This document shows, in pieces, positions 7,985-16,669 of a DNA stretch of 64,000 nucleotides. How positions within the stretch are numbered: the stretch's first letter is position 1; each line of letters starts with the position of its first letter. The stretch covers positions 1 to 64,000 of the forward strand of contig CALKBZ010000003.1 of the NCBI GenBank assembly GCA_937775295.1, read 5' to 3'. This DNA is from an uncultured Opitutales bacterium. Lineage in GTDB: Bacteria; Verrucomicrobiota; Verrucomicrobiia; Opitutales; Coraliomargaritaceae. The notes under the pieces were generated by a model. It was not told where the DNA came from. It saw nothing but the letters and a program-made list of their open reading frames with translations, and did no database searches. The position numbers were made by a program, and so were the translations under genes.

Positions 7985-8463
7985 GCTCAGATTTGTTCTT
8001 TCAGCTACCCAAAGGTTACTCGCTTCACTCACCCTCCGCTACGATCCGTGCATTGCGATCCACCTTCTCAGCCCTCAAGTCTCTTCTCTCAGGTCTCTTT
8101 CCTCAAGTTTGTTCCTTCAGTTGCCCCACTGGGCACCCACTTCAGTCACCCCTACGGGGCAAATCGTTCCGATTCACCCCCGATTCATTTCATTCATTAC
8201 CCTTCGGCGGGGCTCAGCAGCATCTCCGCGCTACTCGCGCTTCGTCAAGTCTCCTGCTTCAGCCCTCAAGTCTCCCACCTCCAGTCTCAGCATTTGTTCC
8301 TTCAGTTGCCCCACTGGGCACCCACTTCAGTCACCCCTACGGGGCAAATCCTTCCGATTCACCATCTCCGCGCTACTCGCGCTTCGTCAAGTCTCCTGCT
8401 TCAGCCCTCAAGTCTCTTCTCTCAGGTCTCTCAGGTCTCCCATCTCAAGTTTCAGGTCTCTTA
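7985..8463. repeat. Composite repeat region: heptamers plus shuffled 71-bp and 54-bp modules
   Basis: The roughly 480-bp gap between the VapBC pair and hldD contains no gene. A 71-bp module at 8108-8178 recurs at 8293-8363 with one mismatch. A second module of about 54 bp at 8221-8274 recurs at 8363-8416. A diverged copy of the first lies near 7990-8030. Between them run heptamers of the same set as 6053-6212 (CTCAAGT, CTCAGCC, CTCAGGT, CTCTTCT), ending next to the hldD stop at 8461. The 71-bp module includes a CCCCTACGGGG palindrome. Confidence 0.85.
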
Positions 8464-9453
8464 CTGGCCTAGCTGCTTGCCAGTGACTAGGTAGTTCTGC
8501 ACGTAGTCTTTGACCGCATCCTGCAGCGTGTAGCCTTCATTGGTGTAACCCGTGCTGCGGAGTTTGGTGGTGTCGGCGCAGGTGTAGTATTGATATTTGC
8601 CTTTCAGTTGCTCGGGCATCTCGACGTAGTTAATATTCGGCTCGAGGTCGAGTGCGGCAAAAATCGCGGTGGCGAGGGTGTTCCAAGTGTTGGCCTGGCC
8701 GCTGCCGAGGTTAAACAGACCGTTCGCGGTCGGCGTGTTGGCCAGGTGAATAGTCATGGCCACGGCGTCTTTCACATAGAGGAAGTCGCGCATCTGGTTG
8801 CCGTCGGTGTAGTCGGGATGGTAGCTCTTGAATAGGCCGATCTCGCCAGTGGCTTGGATCTGCTCGTAGGACTTTGCCACGAGACTGCGCATGTCGTCTT
8901 TGTGCGCTTCGTTCGGGCCGAACACATTGTAATACTTCAGGCCGACGATCTGCTTGTCCCAACCCATGCGTTGGGCGTAGCAATCAAACATGTGCTTTGA
9001 GTAGCCGTACATGTTGAGTGGGGTGAGGGAGTGCAGGTCTTCGAGGGTGTCGTCCATGCCCTGACTGCCGTCGCCATAAGTGGCTGCGCTGGAGGCGTAC
9101 ACGAAGCGAATGCCTTTCTCGATCGAGATGCTGGCGAGCGTTTTAGTGTATTCGTAGTTATTGCGAATCAGATAGCTGGCATCGCGCTCAGTGGTGGCCG
9201 AGCAGGCACCGAGGTGATAGATCGTGTCGAACTGGTCGAAATACTCGGGCTCTTCTTCGGCGAGATCGAGCAGGTCGTCCGCTTCGATGTAGTCGGCATA
9301 GCGCAGTGGCACTAGGTTTTTGAACTTTTCATCCATGCCAAGGATGTCGGCTACAACGATGTCGGTGTTGCCTGCTTGGTTGAGGGCGTGAATCAGGGCG
9401 CTGCCGATGAAGCCTGCGCCGCCGGTGACGAGTGTGTATTTACCTGTGCTCAT
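8461..9453 (-). CDS. hldD: ADP-L-glycero-D-manno-heptose 6-epimerase
   Basis: A 330-residue extended short-chain dehydrogenase. It opens with the NADP-binding TLVTGGAGFIGSALIHALN and has FVYASSAATYGDG, the catalytic YGYSKHMFDCYA, and LKYYNVFGPNE. It inverts C6 of ADP-D,D-heptose to give the ADP-L,D-heptose used by heptosyltransferases, the last step of the pathway built by the neighbouring genes. Size and motifs match RfaD/HldD. Confidence 0.93.
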   Translation of the reverse strand: MSTGKYTLVTGGAGFIGSALIHALNQAGNTDIVVADILGMDEKFKNLVPLRYADYIEADDLLDLAEEEPEYFDQFDTIYHLGACSATTERDASYLIRNNYEYTKTLASISIEKGIRFVYASSAATYGDGSQGMDDTLEDLHSLTPLNMYGYSKHMFDCYAQRMGWDKQIVGLKYYNVFGPNEAHKDDMRSLVAKSYEQIQATGEIGLFKSYHPDYTDGNQMRDFLYVKDAVAMTIHLANTPTANGLFNLGSGQANTWNTLATAIFAALDLEPNINYVEMPEQLKGKYQYYTCADTTKLRSTGYTNEGYTLQDAVKDYVQNYLVTGKQLGQ

Positions 9454-9478
9454 TTGGAAAGAATGTTGAATGCGTTGA

Positions 9479-9691
9479 TTACAAGAGTGCTTTAAATTGT
9501 TCGGGAGAGAGTCCGGCGTCTTTGGCGATGTTGCCCATGGTGATCGCGTTGATTGGGTTGTGGCGAGGAATTGTTAAGCGCATGTTTCAGTTGCTCATCA
9601 CGATATGACCACTTTGACGTTTTATCTTAAAGCCAATTTTTTGAAGAACACGTATGGCCTCGCGTTGGTGGATGCCTGGTAGTTTTGGCAT
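9479..9691 (-). pseudogene. hicA: HicA-type toxin interrupted by TGA
   Basis: From ATG 9691 the frame reads MPKLPGIHQREAIRVLQKIG, then FKIKRQSGHIVMSN, a TGA at 9587-9589, and NMRLTIPRHNPINAITMGN with KDAGLSPEQFKALL to TAA at 9479. This is a full 70-residue HicA mRNA interferase fold with the catalytic His in SGHIVM. The stop replaces what is usually a Gly codon (GGA to TGA is one change). The toxin is most likely inactive, leaving HicB alone. It starts 2 nt after the hicB stop. Confidence 0.8.
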
Positions 9692-9693
9692 GC

Positions 9694-9891
9694 CTAGAGA
9701 GCAATTTCCACCGTTTCAACTGACTTGATCCCATTTTCCTCAGCCTCCACTTCAAGCCATAGGCGGATCGCATCAGCGATATTGTCAAGTGCCTCTTCTC
9801 TGGAATCGCCTTGCGAGTGACAGCCGTGTAGATCTGGGCAACTGACGGCCCAACCTTCATCGGTTTCCCATAATTGTATACGATAACGCAT
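9694..9891 (-). CDS. hicB: HicB-type antitoxin
   Basis: A 65-residue protein reading MRYRIQLWETDEGWAVSCPD, then LHGCHSQGDSREEALDNIAD and AIRLWLEVEAEENG. This is the short HicB partial-RNase-H fold that binds HicA; no separate DNA-binding domain is present. The partner hicA lies directly downstream but carries a nonsense codon. Confidence 0.88.
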   Translation of the reverse strand: MRYRIQLWETDEGWAVSCPDLHGCHSQGDSREEALDNIADAIRLWLEVEAEENGIKSVETVEIAL

Positions 9892-9922
9892 GAATATAAG
9901 TCTGCCGCGTTTATTGTCAGGG

Positions 9923-10507
9923 TCAAGCTGTCAAGATGGCATCGATGCAGGCGGGGAAATCGTCGCGAAATTCGTAGGCCCCATTGATTTGACCTGCGTG
10001 ATGAGCGGCAGTGATTTGTGGCTTGCCGCAACTGACCGCCCACGCGGAGGCGTTGGCATTCCACGCGGTTTCGAGGTCGACCAGGGTGTCGCCAATCATG
10101 TGCGTGGCGGCATTGGGTGCGCCGAGATGGCTGAGGGCTTCATCGATAAAGCGGGTCGAGGGCTTGCGATAGCCGCCTTCGGTGCCGGGAGCTTCGGGTG
10201 CAATGCACCAGCCGGCGATGTCTTCGGGCTGTAGCTCGAGTAATTCGAACAGGCGGCGCTGGCAGGCATGCACTTGCTCAATCGGAAAGTAGCCGCGGCC
10301 GACGCCGGATTGATTAGTGAGGATGAAAAAGGGAATACCTTGCTCGATTAAAGTGTGCACCGATGCTTTGACCCCAGGTAGGAGCTCGATTTGATCAGGC
10401 TCGCTGATGTAGTCGATGTGGCGAATCAGTGTGCCGTCGCGGTCGGCGAAGATCGCGAGTTGCGGAGCGGTATTGGCGAAGCGTGGGTTGAGCCAGACGT
10501 TTTTCAT
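9923..10507 (-). CDS. gmhB: D-glycero-beta-D-manno-heptose 1,7-bisphosphate 7-phosphatase-like HAD enzyme
   Basis: A 194-residue HAD phosphatase. Motif I is AIFADRDGTLIRHIDYISEP (DxDGT-type nucleophile), motif II FFILTNQSGVGRGYF, with YRKPSTRFIDEA and HMIGDTLVDLETAWNA. This matches GmhB and completes the ADP-heptose route with its neighbours. The Cys/His zinc loop common in GmhB is not visible; the region reads GWCIAPEAPGTEGGYRKP. ATG 10507 (MKNVWLNPRF) is preferred over an upstream extension that overlaps the next gene. Confidence 0.85.
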   Translation of the reverse strand: MKNVWLNPRFANTAPQLAIFADRDGTLIRHIDYISEPDQIELLPGVKASVHTLIEQGIPFFILTNQSGVGRGYFPIEQVHACQRRLFELLELQPEDIAGWCIAPEAPGTEGGYRKPSTRFIDEALSHLGAPNAATHMIGDTLVDLETAWNANASAWAVSCGKPQITAAHHAGQINGAYEFRDDFPACIDAILTA

Positions 10508-10511
10508 TCTG

Positions 10512-10567
10512 AAAGTGGGAAGGTCTAAAAGTAAGAAGGTGTGAAAGTCCAGAGGTGAAGCAGTGTC
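10512..10567. repeat. 8-bp tandem array, 7 units
   Basis: AAAGTGGG, AAGGTCTA, AAAGTAAG, AAGGTGTG, AAAGTCCA, GAGGTGAA and GCAGTGTC follow in register, consensus RARGTNNN. The array fills the gap between the gmhB start and the stop of the WaaP-like gene. The period is 8 rather than 7, but length and position resemble the heptamer arrays nearby. Confidence 0.5.
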
Positions 10568-10574
10568 TCTCTTT

Positions 10575-11414
10575 TTAGAGCTGCAAGAGTCTTGGCAGTT
10601 TCGGCGCTTTGCCGTGAAATCTGTGGTAGAGCTTGATTGCTCGTTGGATGATCGCCTGCCAAAGTTTGGTGTGCTTACGCAGAGATGCTTTCCAGTCTGC
10701 GCCAAGGTAAATCCGTAAGTAGCGGGCGGTGTCCGCTGAGGTGAGGCCGACATCCATCGCTGAAAAGAGCAGGGAGGCGAGGTCTTTAACCAGCCAGCGC
10801 TGCGGCACTTGCGGGCGGTGTTGCACGCGGTGCAGATCGATCAAATTCAGCGGAATCGGTTGGCCAGGTTGCCAGTTGCGGATCAGATCGCGGTTGATTA
10901 GGAAGTGATTGATGTAGAAGTCGCGGTGATTGATGCCTTGGCGGTGCATCGTTTGTCCCATACGAGCGACTTCGTCGATCAGCGCGCGTTTGAGTGTGAC
11001 CCAGCGCGGCCCTGTGTAGTCCATCCAGCCGTCTTTGAAATGTTCGAGCGTCTCGCAATCTTCCAGCGCATCGAGCACCACGAACGATTCGATCGCATGC
11101 GGATAGCGGCCACGTTCGCCCTTGCCGAGCACCTTGGGCACACGCACGCCAGCTGCGGCGAGGATCGCGGCACCTTGCCATTCGGTGCGGGCGCTGACCA
11201 CGGGCTTGCGCAAGCGGTACCATTCCTTGAGCACTTCGCCCCAACCACAACCGAGGTGGCGCTTTACGTAAAAGTGTAATTCGCCCAGATGCACCTCGTA
11301 GGTGAGGCGATTTTTCACGTGCCGATGCACTTCGCCGCCGCCTTGTAGGAACCACTCAAACGGGTCGGCGCCTTCAGGGAGGGCGTCGCGGAGTTTGTTT
11401 GAGAGTTCGATCAT
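10575..11414 (-). CDS. WaaP-like lipopolysaccharide core heptose kinase
   Basis: A 279-residue kinase-like protein from ATG 11414 (MIELSNKLRDALPEGADPFE). It has FYVKRHLGCGWGEVLKEWYR with the likely ATP lysine, RGRYPHAIESFVVLDAL, the catalytic GINHRDFYINHFLINRDL, and LNLIDLHRVQHRPQVP for the metal-binding Asp. The HRDFYxxHFL signature is that of WaaP/RfaP, which phosphorylates inner-core heptose and stabilises the outer membrane. Immediately 5' of the start lies a heptamer array. Confidence 0.85.
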   Translation of the reverse strand: MIELSNKLRDALPEGADPFEWFLQGGGEVHRHVKNRLTYEVHLGELHFYVKRHLGCGWGEVLKEWYRLRKPVVSARTEWQGAAILAAAGVRVPKVLGKGERGRYPHAIESFVVLDALEDCETLEHFKDGWMDYTGPRWVTLKRALIDEVARMGQTMHRQGINHRDFYINHFLINRDLIRNWQPGQPIPLNLIDLHRVQHRPQVPQRWLVKDLASLLFSAMDVGLTSADTARYLRIYLGADWKASLRKHTKLWQAIIQRAIKLYHRFHGKAPKLPRLLQL

Positions 11415-11420
11415 GGGAGG

Positions 11421-11512
11421 GTGGGAGACTTGAGGGCTGAGGCCTGAGATGGGAGGGCTGAGGTGGGAGACTTGAGAGGTCTTAATCCTAATCTTTCTCA
11501 TAATCCTAATCA
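11421..11512. repeat. Heptamer array (8 units) followed by hexamer array (5 units)
   Basis: At 11421-11476: GTGGGAG, ACTTGAG, GGCTGAG, GCCTGAG, ATGGGAG, GGCTGAG, GTGGGAG and ACTTGAG, the same unit set as at 5442-5651. At 11483-11512 the period changes to 6: TAATCC, TAATCT, TTCTCA, TAATCC, TAATCA. Together they fill much of the gap between the WaaP-like gene and the glycosyltransferase gene at 11559. The first array lies 6 nt upstream of the kinase ATG. Confidence 0.75.
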
Positions 11513-11558
11513 ATTTTGTAAGAGTGAGGAAGAGAAGAGTAAGGTAGAGTAAGAGTCG

Positions 11559-12677
11559 CTAAGTTTTTTTACTCAGGATCTTTTCAATGATTTCGGCGGC
11601 GGCTTGATGGCAGGTGTATAAGTCTTCCGAGGCAGCATAGGCCAGCGCGTTTTCGCTCATTTGTTGGCGTTGATCGCTGTCCTGTATGAATGTTCGCACG
11701 GTTTGGTTGAGCGCGTCTTGCGAGAACGGGCTGGCGATGACTGCTCCGGCATTGGCTTTTAGAATATGAGGCGCGTAGCCGCAGGTGTCTGTGGTCAGTA
11801 CGGGCAATCCATGTGTCAGTGCTTCGAGGAGCACCTTGCCTGCGGATTCGCTGTAAGCGGGGTGCAGCAAGAAGTCGGCAGCGTCGTAAAAGCGTCCGGT
11901 ATCGGCGCGGCCGCCGAGGAAACGCACGGTCACACCCGCTTGCTTGGCAAGTTTTTGGAAGCGTGCTGGCTTGCCGTTGCCGACCACCCAGAATTCGAGC
12001 GGTTGCGCAGTTGATTGATTCACACGTATGGCGCGCAGCGCACGGTCGAGCCCTTTGATGCGAAAGCCGGACCCGACAAACAGGGCGACGGTCGCGTCTT
12101 GTGCAGTGCCGTGTTCAGTGCGTAGCTCTTGGCGGTTGTTGGCTGCTTCGGCCTCGGAATTATGATTCCGATCGACACCTGGCGGGAGTAAATGGAATTG
12201 CTCGCGTGAGCTGCCGTAGTGCTGGTGGAAAGCGTCGATCTCGCGATCGGTCAGGACGAGTGTTTCGGGGGAATTGGCAGAGCCGAAGACTGTTTGCTCT
12301 AGCGTTTTGTAATAGCGGTGACGCGGACTCCATTTGAATAAAGCCGATTTGCTTTTGACGCGCTCGACATAGCAGGGGTCGGCCGCGAAATAGATGTCTG
12401 CGCCTGGAATACGACTAAAGGCGACGACCCCATCGAGTAGGTGTTTCGGTAGTTCGCTTTCGAGCGCGCGAAAGAAGTGGTCGTTGCGTGAGATATTGCT
12501 CCAGCCGACTTTTTCGAGGATGTGTGCGTGAATGGTTTCAGGTTGGTCGCCTTTCCATGTGCGGGTGAAGATGTGGACTTCATGTCCACGCGCATGCGTC
12601 GCCAACGCGGTGGATAGGCAATCTTCCTGGAGGCCGCCGAAAGGGAAGTAATCATAGAGGACGAAACCGATCTTCAT
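11559..12677 (-). CDS. Glycosyltransferase family 4, WaaG-like
   Basis: A 372-residue GT-B enzyme. The N-terminus IGFVLYDYFPFGGLQEDCLS matches WaaG-type core glycosyltransferases. LLPPGVDRNHN and ATVALFVGSGFRIKGLDRAL start the C-terminal Rossmann domain, and LLHPAYSESAGKVLLEALTH carries the EX7E-type sugar-nucleotide motif. The likely job is to add the first hexose to inner-core heptose. It is the last gene of the minus-strand core block; the next genes switch strand. Confidence 0.85.
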   Translation of the reverse strand: MKIGFVLYDYFPFGGLQEDCLSTALATHARGHEVHIFTRTWKGDQPETIHAHILEKVGWSNISRNDHFFRALESELPKHLLDGVVAFSRIPGADIYFAADPCYVERVKSKSALFKWSPRHRYYKTLEQTVFGSANSPETLVLTDREIDAFHQHYGSSREQFHLLPPGVDRNHNSEAEAANNRQELRTEHGTAQDATVALFVGSGFRIKGLDRALRAIRVNQSTAQPLEFWVVGNGKPARFQKLAKQAGVTVRFLGGRADTGRFYDAADFLLHPAYSESAGKVLLEALTHGLPVLTTDTCGYAPHILKANAGAVIASPFSQDALNQTVRTFIQDSDQRQQMSENALAYAASEDLYTCHQAAAEIIEKILSKKT

Positions 12678-12752
12678 TATGGTATGAGAGCGGCGGGAAT
12701 GCGCTGCGGCAATGCGAAAAGCTGGAAGATCGTTTCTTCTCGTGGTTGAGGT

Positions 12753-13220
12753 GTGGAGCCGATCCTCCTCTATAAGCTAGACATTTGGTCTCAGTATCCT
12801 CATGTCGAAAATGAGAAGGTCATACAGGCTCGCAACAATATGAAGGACATGACCGACGAGGAAGGCATGCTCTACATATTCGAAAACAATTGGGAGCAAT
12901 TTGCTCGAATTCAATTAAGCTGGGTTCGTTCGGGGCAACCTGTTTTTCGGTACGAAGACTTGTTTTTGTCTGAAGGGAGAATGCTGGAAGAGATACTTGA
13001 TTCGATCAATTTTGATGTGCCCAAGAAGCCTCTACGAGCCGCGATTGAGGCACAGGCTTTTGAGGCGAAGTTTAAACGAAAGCCCAATGAGGTCGATATT
13101 TATTCTCACGGACGAACTGGTTTGCCGGGAGACTGGAAGAATCACTTAACAGATGATCTAGGTGCGTTTATCGAAAAGCAACTCGCCCCAGTTATTCAGG
13201 AGACGGGCTACGAATTATAG
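12753..13220 (+). pseudogene. Sulfotransferase-like C-terminal fragment
   Basis: The 155-residue frame starts with GTG shortly after an in-frame TGA. It holds only the C-terminal part of a PAPS-dependent sulfotransferase: MTDEEGMLYIFENNWEQFAR, VFRYEDLFLS (the YEDL segment), FKRKPNEVDIYSHGRTGLPG and DWKNHLTDDLGAFIEKQL, which matches the usual substrate and tail region. The 5' phosphosulfate-binding loop and the RDPR-type 3' loop are absent, so the gene looks truncated at its 5' end. It is followed after 15 nt by a second, full-length sulfotransferase gene. Confidence 0.6.
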
Positions 13221-13235
13221 TTAGGGCTTACGGTT

Positions 13236-13982
13236 ATGTTTATTTCAGACTCCCATAAATTTATCGTTATGTTGCCGCAGAAATGCGCGAGTAAGACTCT
13301 GCAAGTGCGCCTTGATGCCTTGCGTAGCTCAGATTCTTTGGACTGCGGTGTTGTCTACGAAGAAGAACTCGGAGGATACATCAGTAAACACGTTTCATTG
13401 AAGGACGCGGTGAAACTGACTGCCTACAAGTCGAGGCAGGATTACCGTAAGGCTTGTTTCGTGCGAAATCCATACGACCGAGTCTACTCGTGGTTTGTTT
13501 GGATAAAGCGCTCGTTGGATAAGCCGCTACCAGAACCAGTTGGCGATCAGGTCGAGATCGAACGGGTTGAGCATATCATTCGCTCAAAAGAACGGAAAAA
13601 GAAGAAGATGGCAGAGGCGGATTACGATTTTAATCGTTATCTAATGCTGAACGAAAATTCGTTCAAACCTGTCAATCGATTCACGCACCATAAGAAAAAG
13701 TGTTATGTCGATTTTATCGGCTACCAAGAGGACTTTGAGCGGGACTACGATAGAATGGTTGAGCAATTCGAGTTGCCTGTCTCCAGCACAGAAGATGGCA
13801 ACGTCGTTAGCGGAAAAAGGTGTGGCAAGAAACCGCCTGAGATGACTGTCGATGACTACCAGTATACTGAGTTTTTTACCCGAGAATCGATTCGAATCAT
13901 CAATCGTCGATTTAAACTAGATTTTAAATACTTCAGCTATCCCATTCTAAAGCCTCGTCACTTTCCAGTAGCTCTGGGCTGA
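13236..13982 (+). CDS. Sulfotransferase family 2-like protein
   Basis: A 248-residue protein starting MFISDSHKFIVMLPQKCASK. The KCASKTL segment resembles the 5' phosphosulfate loop, and KACFVRNPYDRVYSWFVW is a clear 3' phosphate loop (RNPYDR-S/W). FIGYQEDFERDYDRMVEQF fits the family's later conserved motif. It likely transfers sulfate from PAPS to surface sugar. No signal peptide is seen, so it would act in the cytoplasm on precursors. Confidence 0.75.
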   Translation: MFISDSHKFIVMLPQKCASKTLQVRLDALRSSDSLDCGVVYEEELGGYISKHVSLKDAVKLTAYKSRQDYRKACFVRNPYDRVYSWFVWIKRSLDKPLPEPVGDQVEIERVEHIIRSKERKKKKMAEADYDFNRYLMLNENSFKPVNRFTHHKKKCYVDFIGYQEDFERDYDRMVEQFELPVSSTEDGNVVSGKRCGKKPPEMTVDDYQYTEFFTRESIRIINRRFKLDFKYFSYPILKPRHFPVALG

Positions 13983-14042
13983 TTCCGTAGGGCGAGATGT
14001 GTTCTCGCTGAAAGATTTCTTGAGTTAATCGGAGCGCTTTAC

Positions 14043-14931
14043 TTACCTTTTTTTTGTGGTAACGGTATTCTTTAATGCCGTCGAACAGGCCATGGGGAAT
14101 GAGGGTCGTTTCTGATGGATTCTAGGAGCATCGTAGCCGAGCTCATCCAAATGTGCCGAACGCGCAGCGAAGTGTAGAATTGTCGCGCCCATTTCTGACG
14201 ATACCAATTGGAGAAAGTCGTTCCTGCCAGAGCCTGCCCGCCGAGAGCTATCGACCTTCGAGCCTCCTGACTCTCTCTTCGGATCGCCGAGTCTGCCCAT
14301 GAGGGGCGGAAGCTCGGCCTCGGCTGATAGTGACGATTCCGGAAAGCCTATGAATGTTTCCAATTTCTTTAACTCTAGATCCGGGGTAGTCAGAAGGTCT
14401 TCGTAGCGAATCGAACAGATCGAATCGGCATGTTTTTGGGAAAATGAATACAGTCGGTCCCAGCCGACATAGAAATCGACCAAGAAGTCATCAAAGCGCC
14501 ATTTCCCCTTAAAGAAGGTCTTGCTGATAGAGGAGGCAATCGCCAGCGGGTGCCGCCACAGCACGATGATTTTCGCATTTGGGAAGGTCCTTTTGATTTC
14601 TTCAGCAATGAGCGTGTAGCGAGGTGTCTTATCGATGAAGTATTTCATGTCTCCAGCGAGGAAACTGTATAACGACAGCATCGAACTATGCACCATCTCG
14701 TCGTATTTCTTGCGGGAAGTCAGGGTGGTGGTCGCGTAAATCCCGAAGTGAGAGCTCCAAGTTGCTTTCTCGATAATTCGCAAACCGAGTCACTGAACCA
14801 GAATCACCCAGAAATCGTAGCAAGAGGCTCGTCTCTCCGAGAGACGCGCATTCGTTGCTCGAAAGGAGCAAGCGCTGCAATAGCGTCGAACCAGATCGAG
14901 GTAGGGACAGAATGAAAATCGGTGTTGTCAT
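14043..14931 (-). pseudogene. Sulfotransferase, frameshifted
   Basis: The upstream part from 14931 reads [20 protein letters not shown], the PAPS 5' loop, then [20 protein letters not shown]. The rest lies in another frame: [52 protein letters not shown] (3' loop) and ICSIRYEDLLTTPDLE. The two frames overlap between about 14690 and 14783, and a single indel near 14770-14800 would join them into one protein of roughly 290 residues. It could be a sequencing slip or a real lesion in a decaying region. Confidence 0.7.
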
Positions 14932-15021
14932 TTATATGAGTATAGCTTTTCTGTGCGCATAGTTGCTCGTTGGTCGATCGCACATCTTGCAGCACAATTT
15001 CTTATAATCAAAACTCTAATT

Positions 15022-16039
15022 ATGAAGCCTGACCTTGATATTGGAGTTGTAGTTCCGACCAGAAATTCGATGCCTCATATTCGTGATCATGTTGAGGCCT
15101 TAAATCAATGGATCGGGCGTGTCAAAGAGGTGGTGGTGGTAGACAGTCAGTCTGTAGATGGAACGGTGGACTACATTCGCGAGCATTTGTTACATTCTAA
15201 TCTCGTCATTGTAGATCATCCACCTGGGCTCTATGAGTCTTGGAATGCAGGCATTAGCAAAATTCAGAGCGAATATACACTTACATTGCGACGGTGAATG
15301 ACTATATGCCCTTGCGAGACGCTGGTGCGTCTTTATTCTGAAGCGGAGCGATTGGACGGCGGATGTGGTTGTGAGCGCGCCGGAGATTGTGCTACGAGGA
15401 TTCGACTCTCAGAAGCACCGGAAAGTGGCCGATTCATTCGTTTTCTGGAGAAGTCTGTGCCGCAAAGAGGGAGGCTGACCTGTGTTGCACCCGCTGGAGC
15501 TTACTTGCGTTTGGAACTCCATCGATCTGCCCGGAACGTTGATTGGTAGTTCTGCCAGTAACCTGTATCGAACAGATTCACTTCAGGAGAATCCGTTCCC
15601 GTGTGATTATGGGCATGCTGGAGATTCGGCTTGGGCAGTCGGGAGTGCTTTAGCCAATCGCTGGGTGGTGGTTCCAGATGTTTCCTCGAAGTTTTGGTAT
15701 CATGGCGGACAGAATAATAGCAGTGGGCATGGCCGTCGCCTTCGGGCTCAATTATATGCGCTCTCAGCAGGTCAGGCCGAATGCGCTAGAGATTCACTGG
15801 CTGTCTCCGATGCTGAATCGGGGATTCTTGATGAGTTGAAATTGCTTACTGGATTGTGGACTCAGAAAGAGCAGGCAGTTCTCGGGTATCAGGCGTATCG
15901 TAAACGGCGTATCCCCTGGGTGTTCTTCCCCGTGGCATGGGTGTTACGCTCTAGTAAGAATCGGAGTAATTTTGAGATCCGTAGGCAGGTTAAATGTTTG
16001 TTGCAGGCAATCGGGGATTTGTATGGTTACACGAACTAA
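15022..16039 (+). pseudogene. Family 2 glycosyltransferase, multiply frameshifted
   Basis: From ATG 15022 it reads DIGVVVPTRNSMPHIRDHVE, VVVDSQSVDGTVDYI and GLYESWNAGISKIQSEYT, a GT2 start. The next parts come in different frames: TYIATVNDYMP near 15275, VRLYSEAERLD near 15330, ADVVVSAPEIVLRGF near 15360, an in-frame TGA near 15478, then LIGSSASNLYRTDSLQEN and DYGHAGDSAWAVGSALANRW to 16039. At least three indels and one stop make a functional product unlikely. Confidence 0.8.
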
Positions 16040-16117
16040 TGGTTTTTAGATTTGAGTAATTGCTTTTTTCTCTGGATATACTTTCCTGCCTGTTATGACT
16101 GATTTGATCAGAATACA

Positions 16118-16609
16118 ATGAACCGCACATCCACTCAGTCCACATTGCCTGAACTTTCCGTTCTAATCAGCACCTATAATGATCGCGGCTTTGTTGAAAA
16201 AAAGCTGCGTGAAATTCGGGCGCAGACGGCTTTTCAGCGTGCTGAATTCATATTCATCGAGCCCAATTCACCAGGGGGTGAACGTGAGTTGTTGGAGCCT
16301 TTTTGTGAAGAACATACGAACTGCCGACTGATCACATTAAACGAGCAGGTTACCTTGTATCAGGCTTGGAATGTCGGTTGGGAATCCGCACTGGCACCGA
16401 TTGTCTGTATTTCGAATATGGATGACGCGATGCATCCTCAATTGCTTGAGCAGGTGATTGAGGGCATGGCTCGGAATGCTTGGGATGTGGCTACCGTCTT
16501 GATTGCGAAGCAGGCTGTTGACGGGAATCGTGACTCATGGGAGCATCAGCGCTTGCGGCGCTTGGAGTTAAGCACACGGCCCGGGCCTTTTTTCGCTGGG
16601 AGGACTTAG
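16118..16609 (+). pseudogene. Family 2 glycosyltransferase, truncated copy of the gene at 19997
   Basis: The first 160 codons closely match the intact gene at 19997-20785: LSVLISTYNDRGFVEKKLRE, GERELLEPFCEEHTNCRLIT, VCISNMDDAMHPQLLEQVI. At RPGPFFAGRT the frame breaks; after it, degenerate matches such as FGMFDE can be found in other frames with stops (16610-16660). The N-terminal nucleotide-binding half alone would not be active. Confidence 0.8.
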
Positions 16610-16669
16610 CTGAAGGATAGTTTCGGAATGTTTGACGAATCGCTGTTGCTTTAGGGGGCTATCGTAGGA

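Noticed and set aside
7844-8494. Long plus-strand frames over the repeat region before hldD
   Set aside because: Translations are low-complexity products of the heptamer and 71-bp repeats in all three frames, not proteins.
9587-9589. TGA in hicA read as selenocysteine
   Set aside because: No following SECIS-like hairpin or Cys position in the family; the site is normally Gly.
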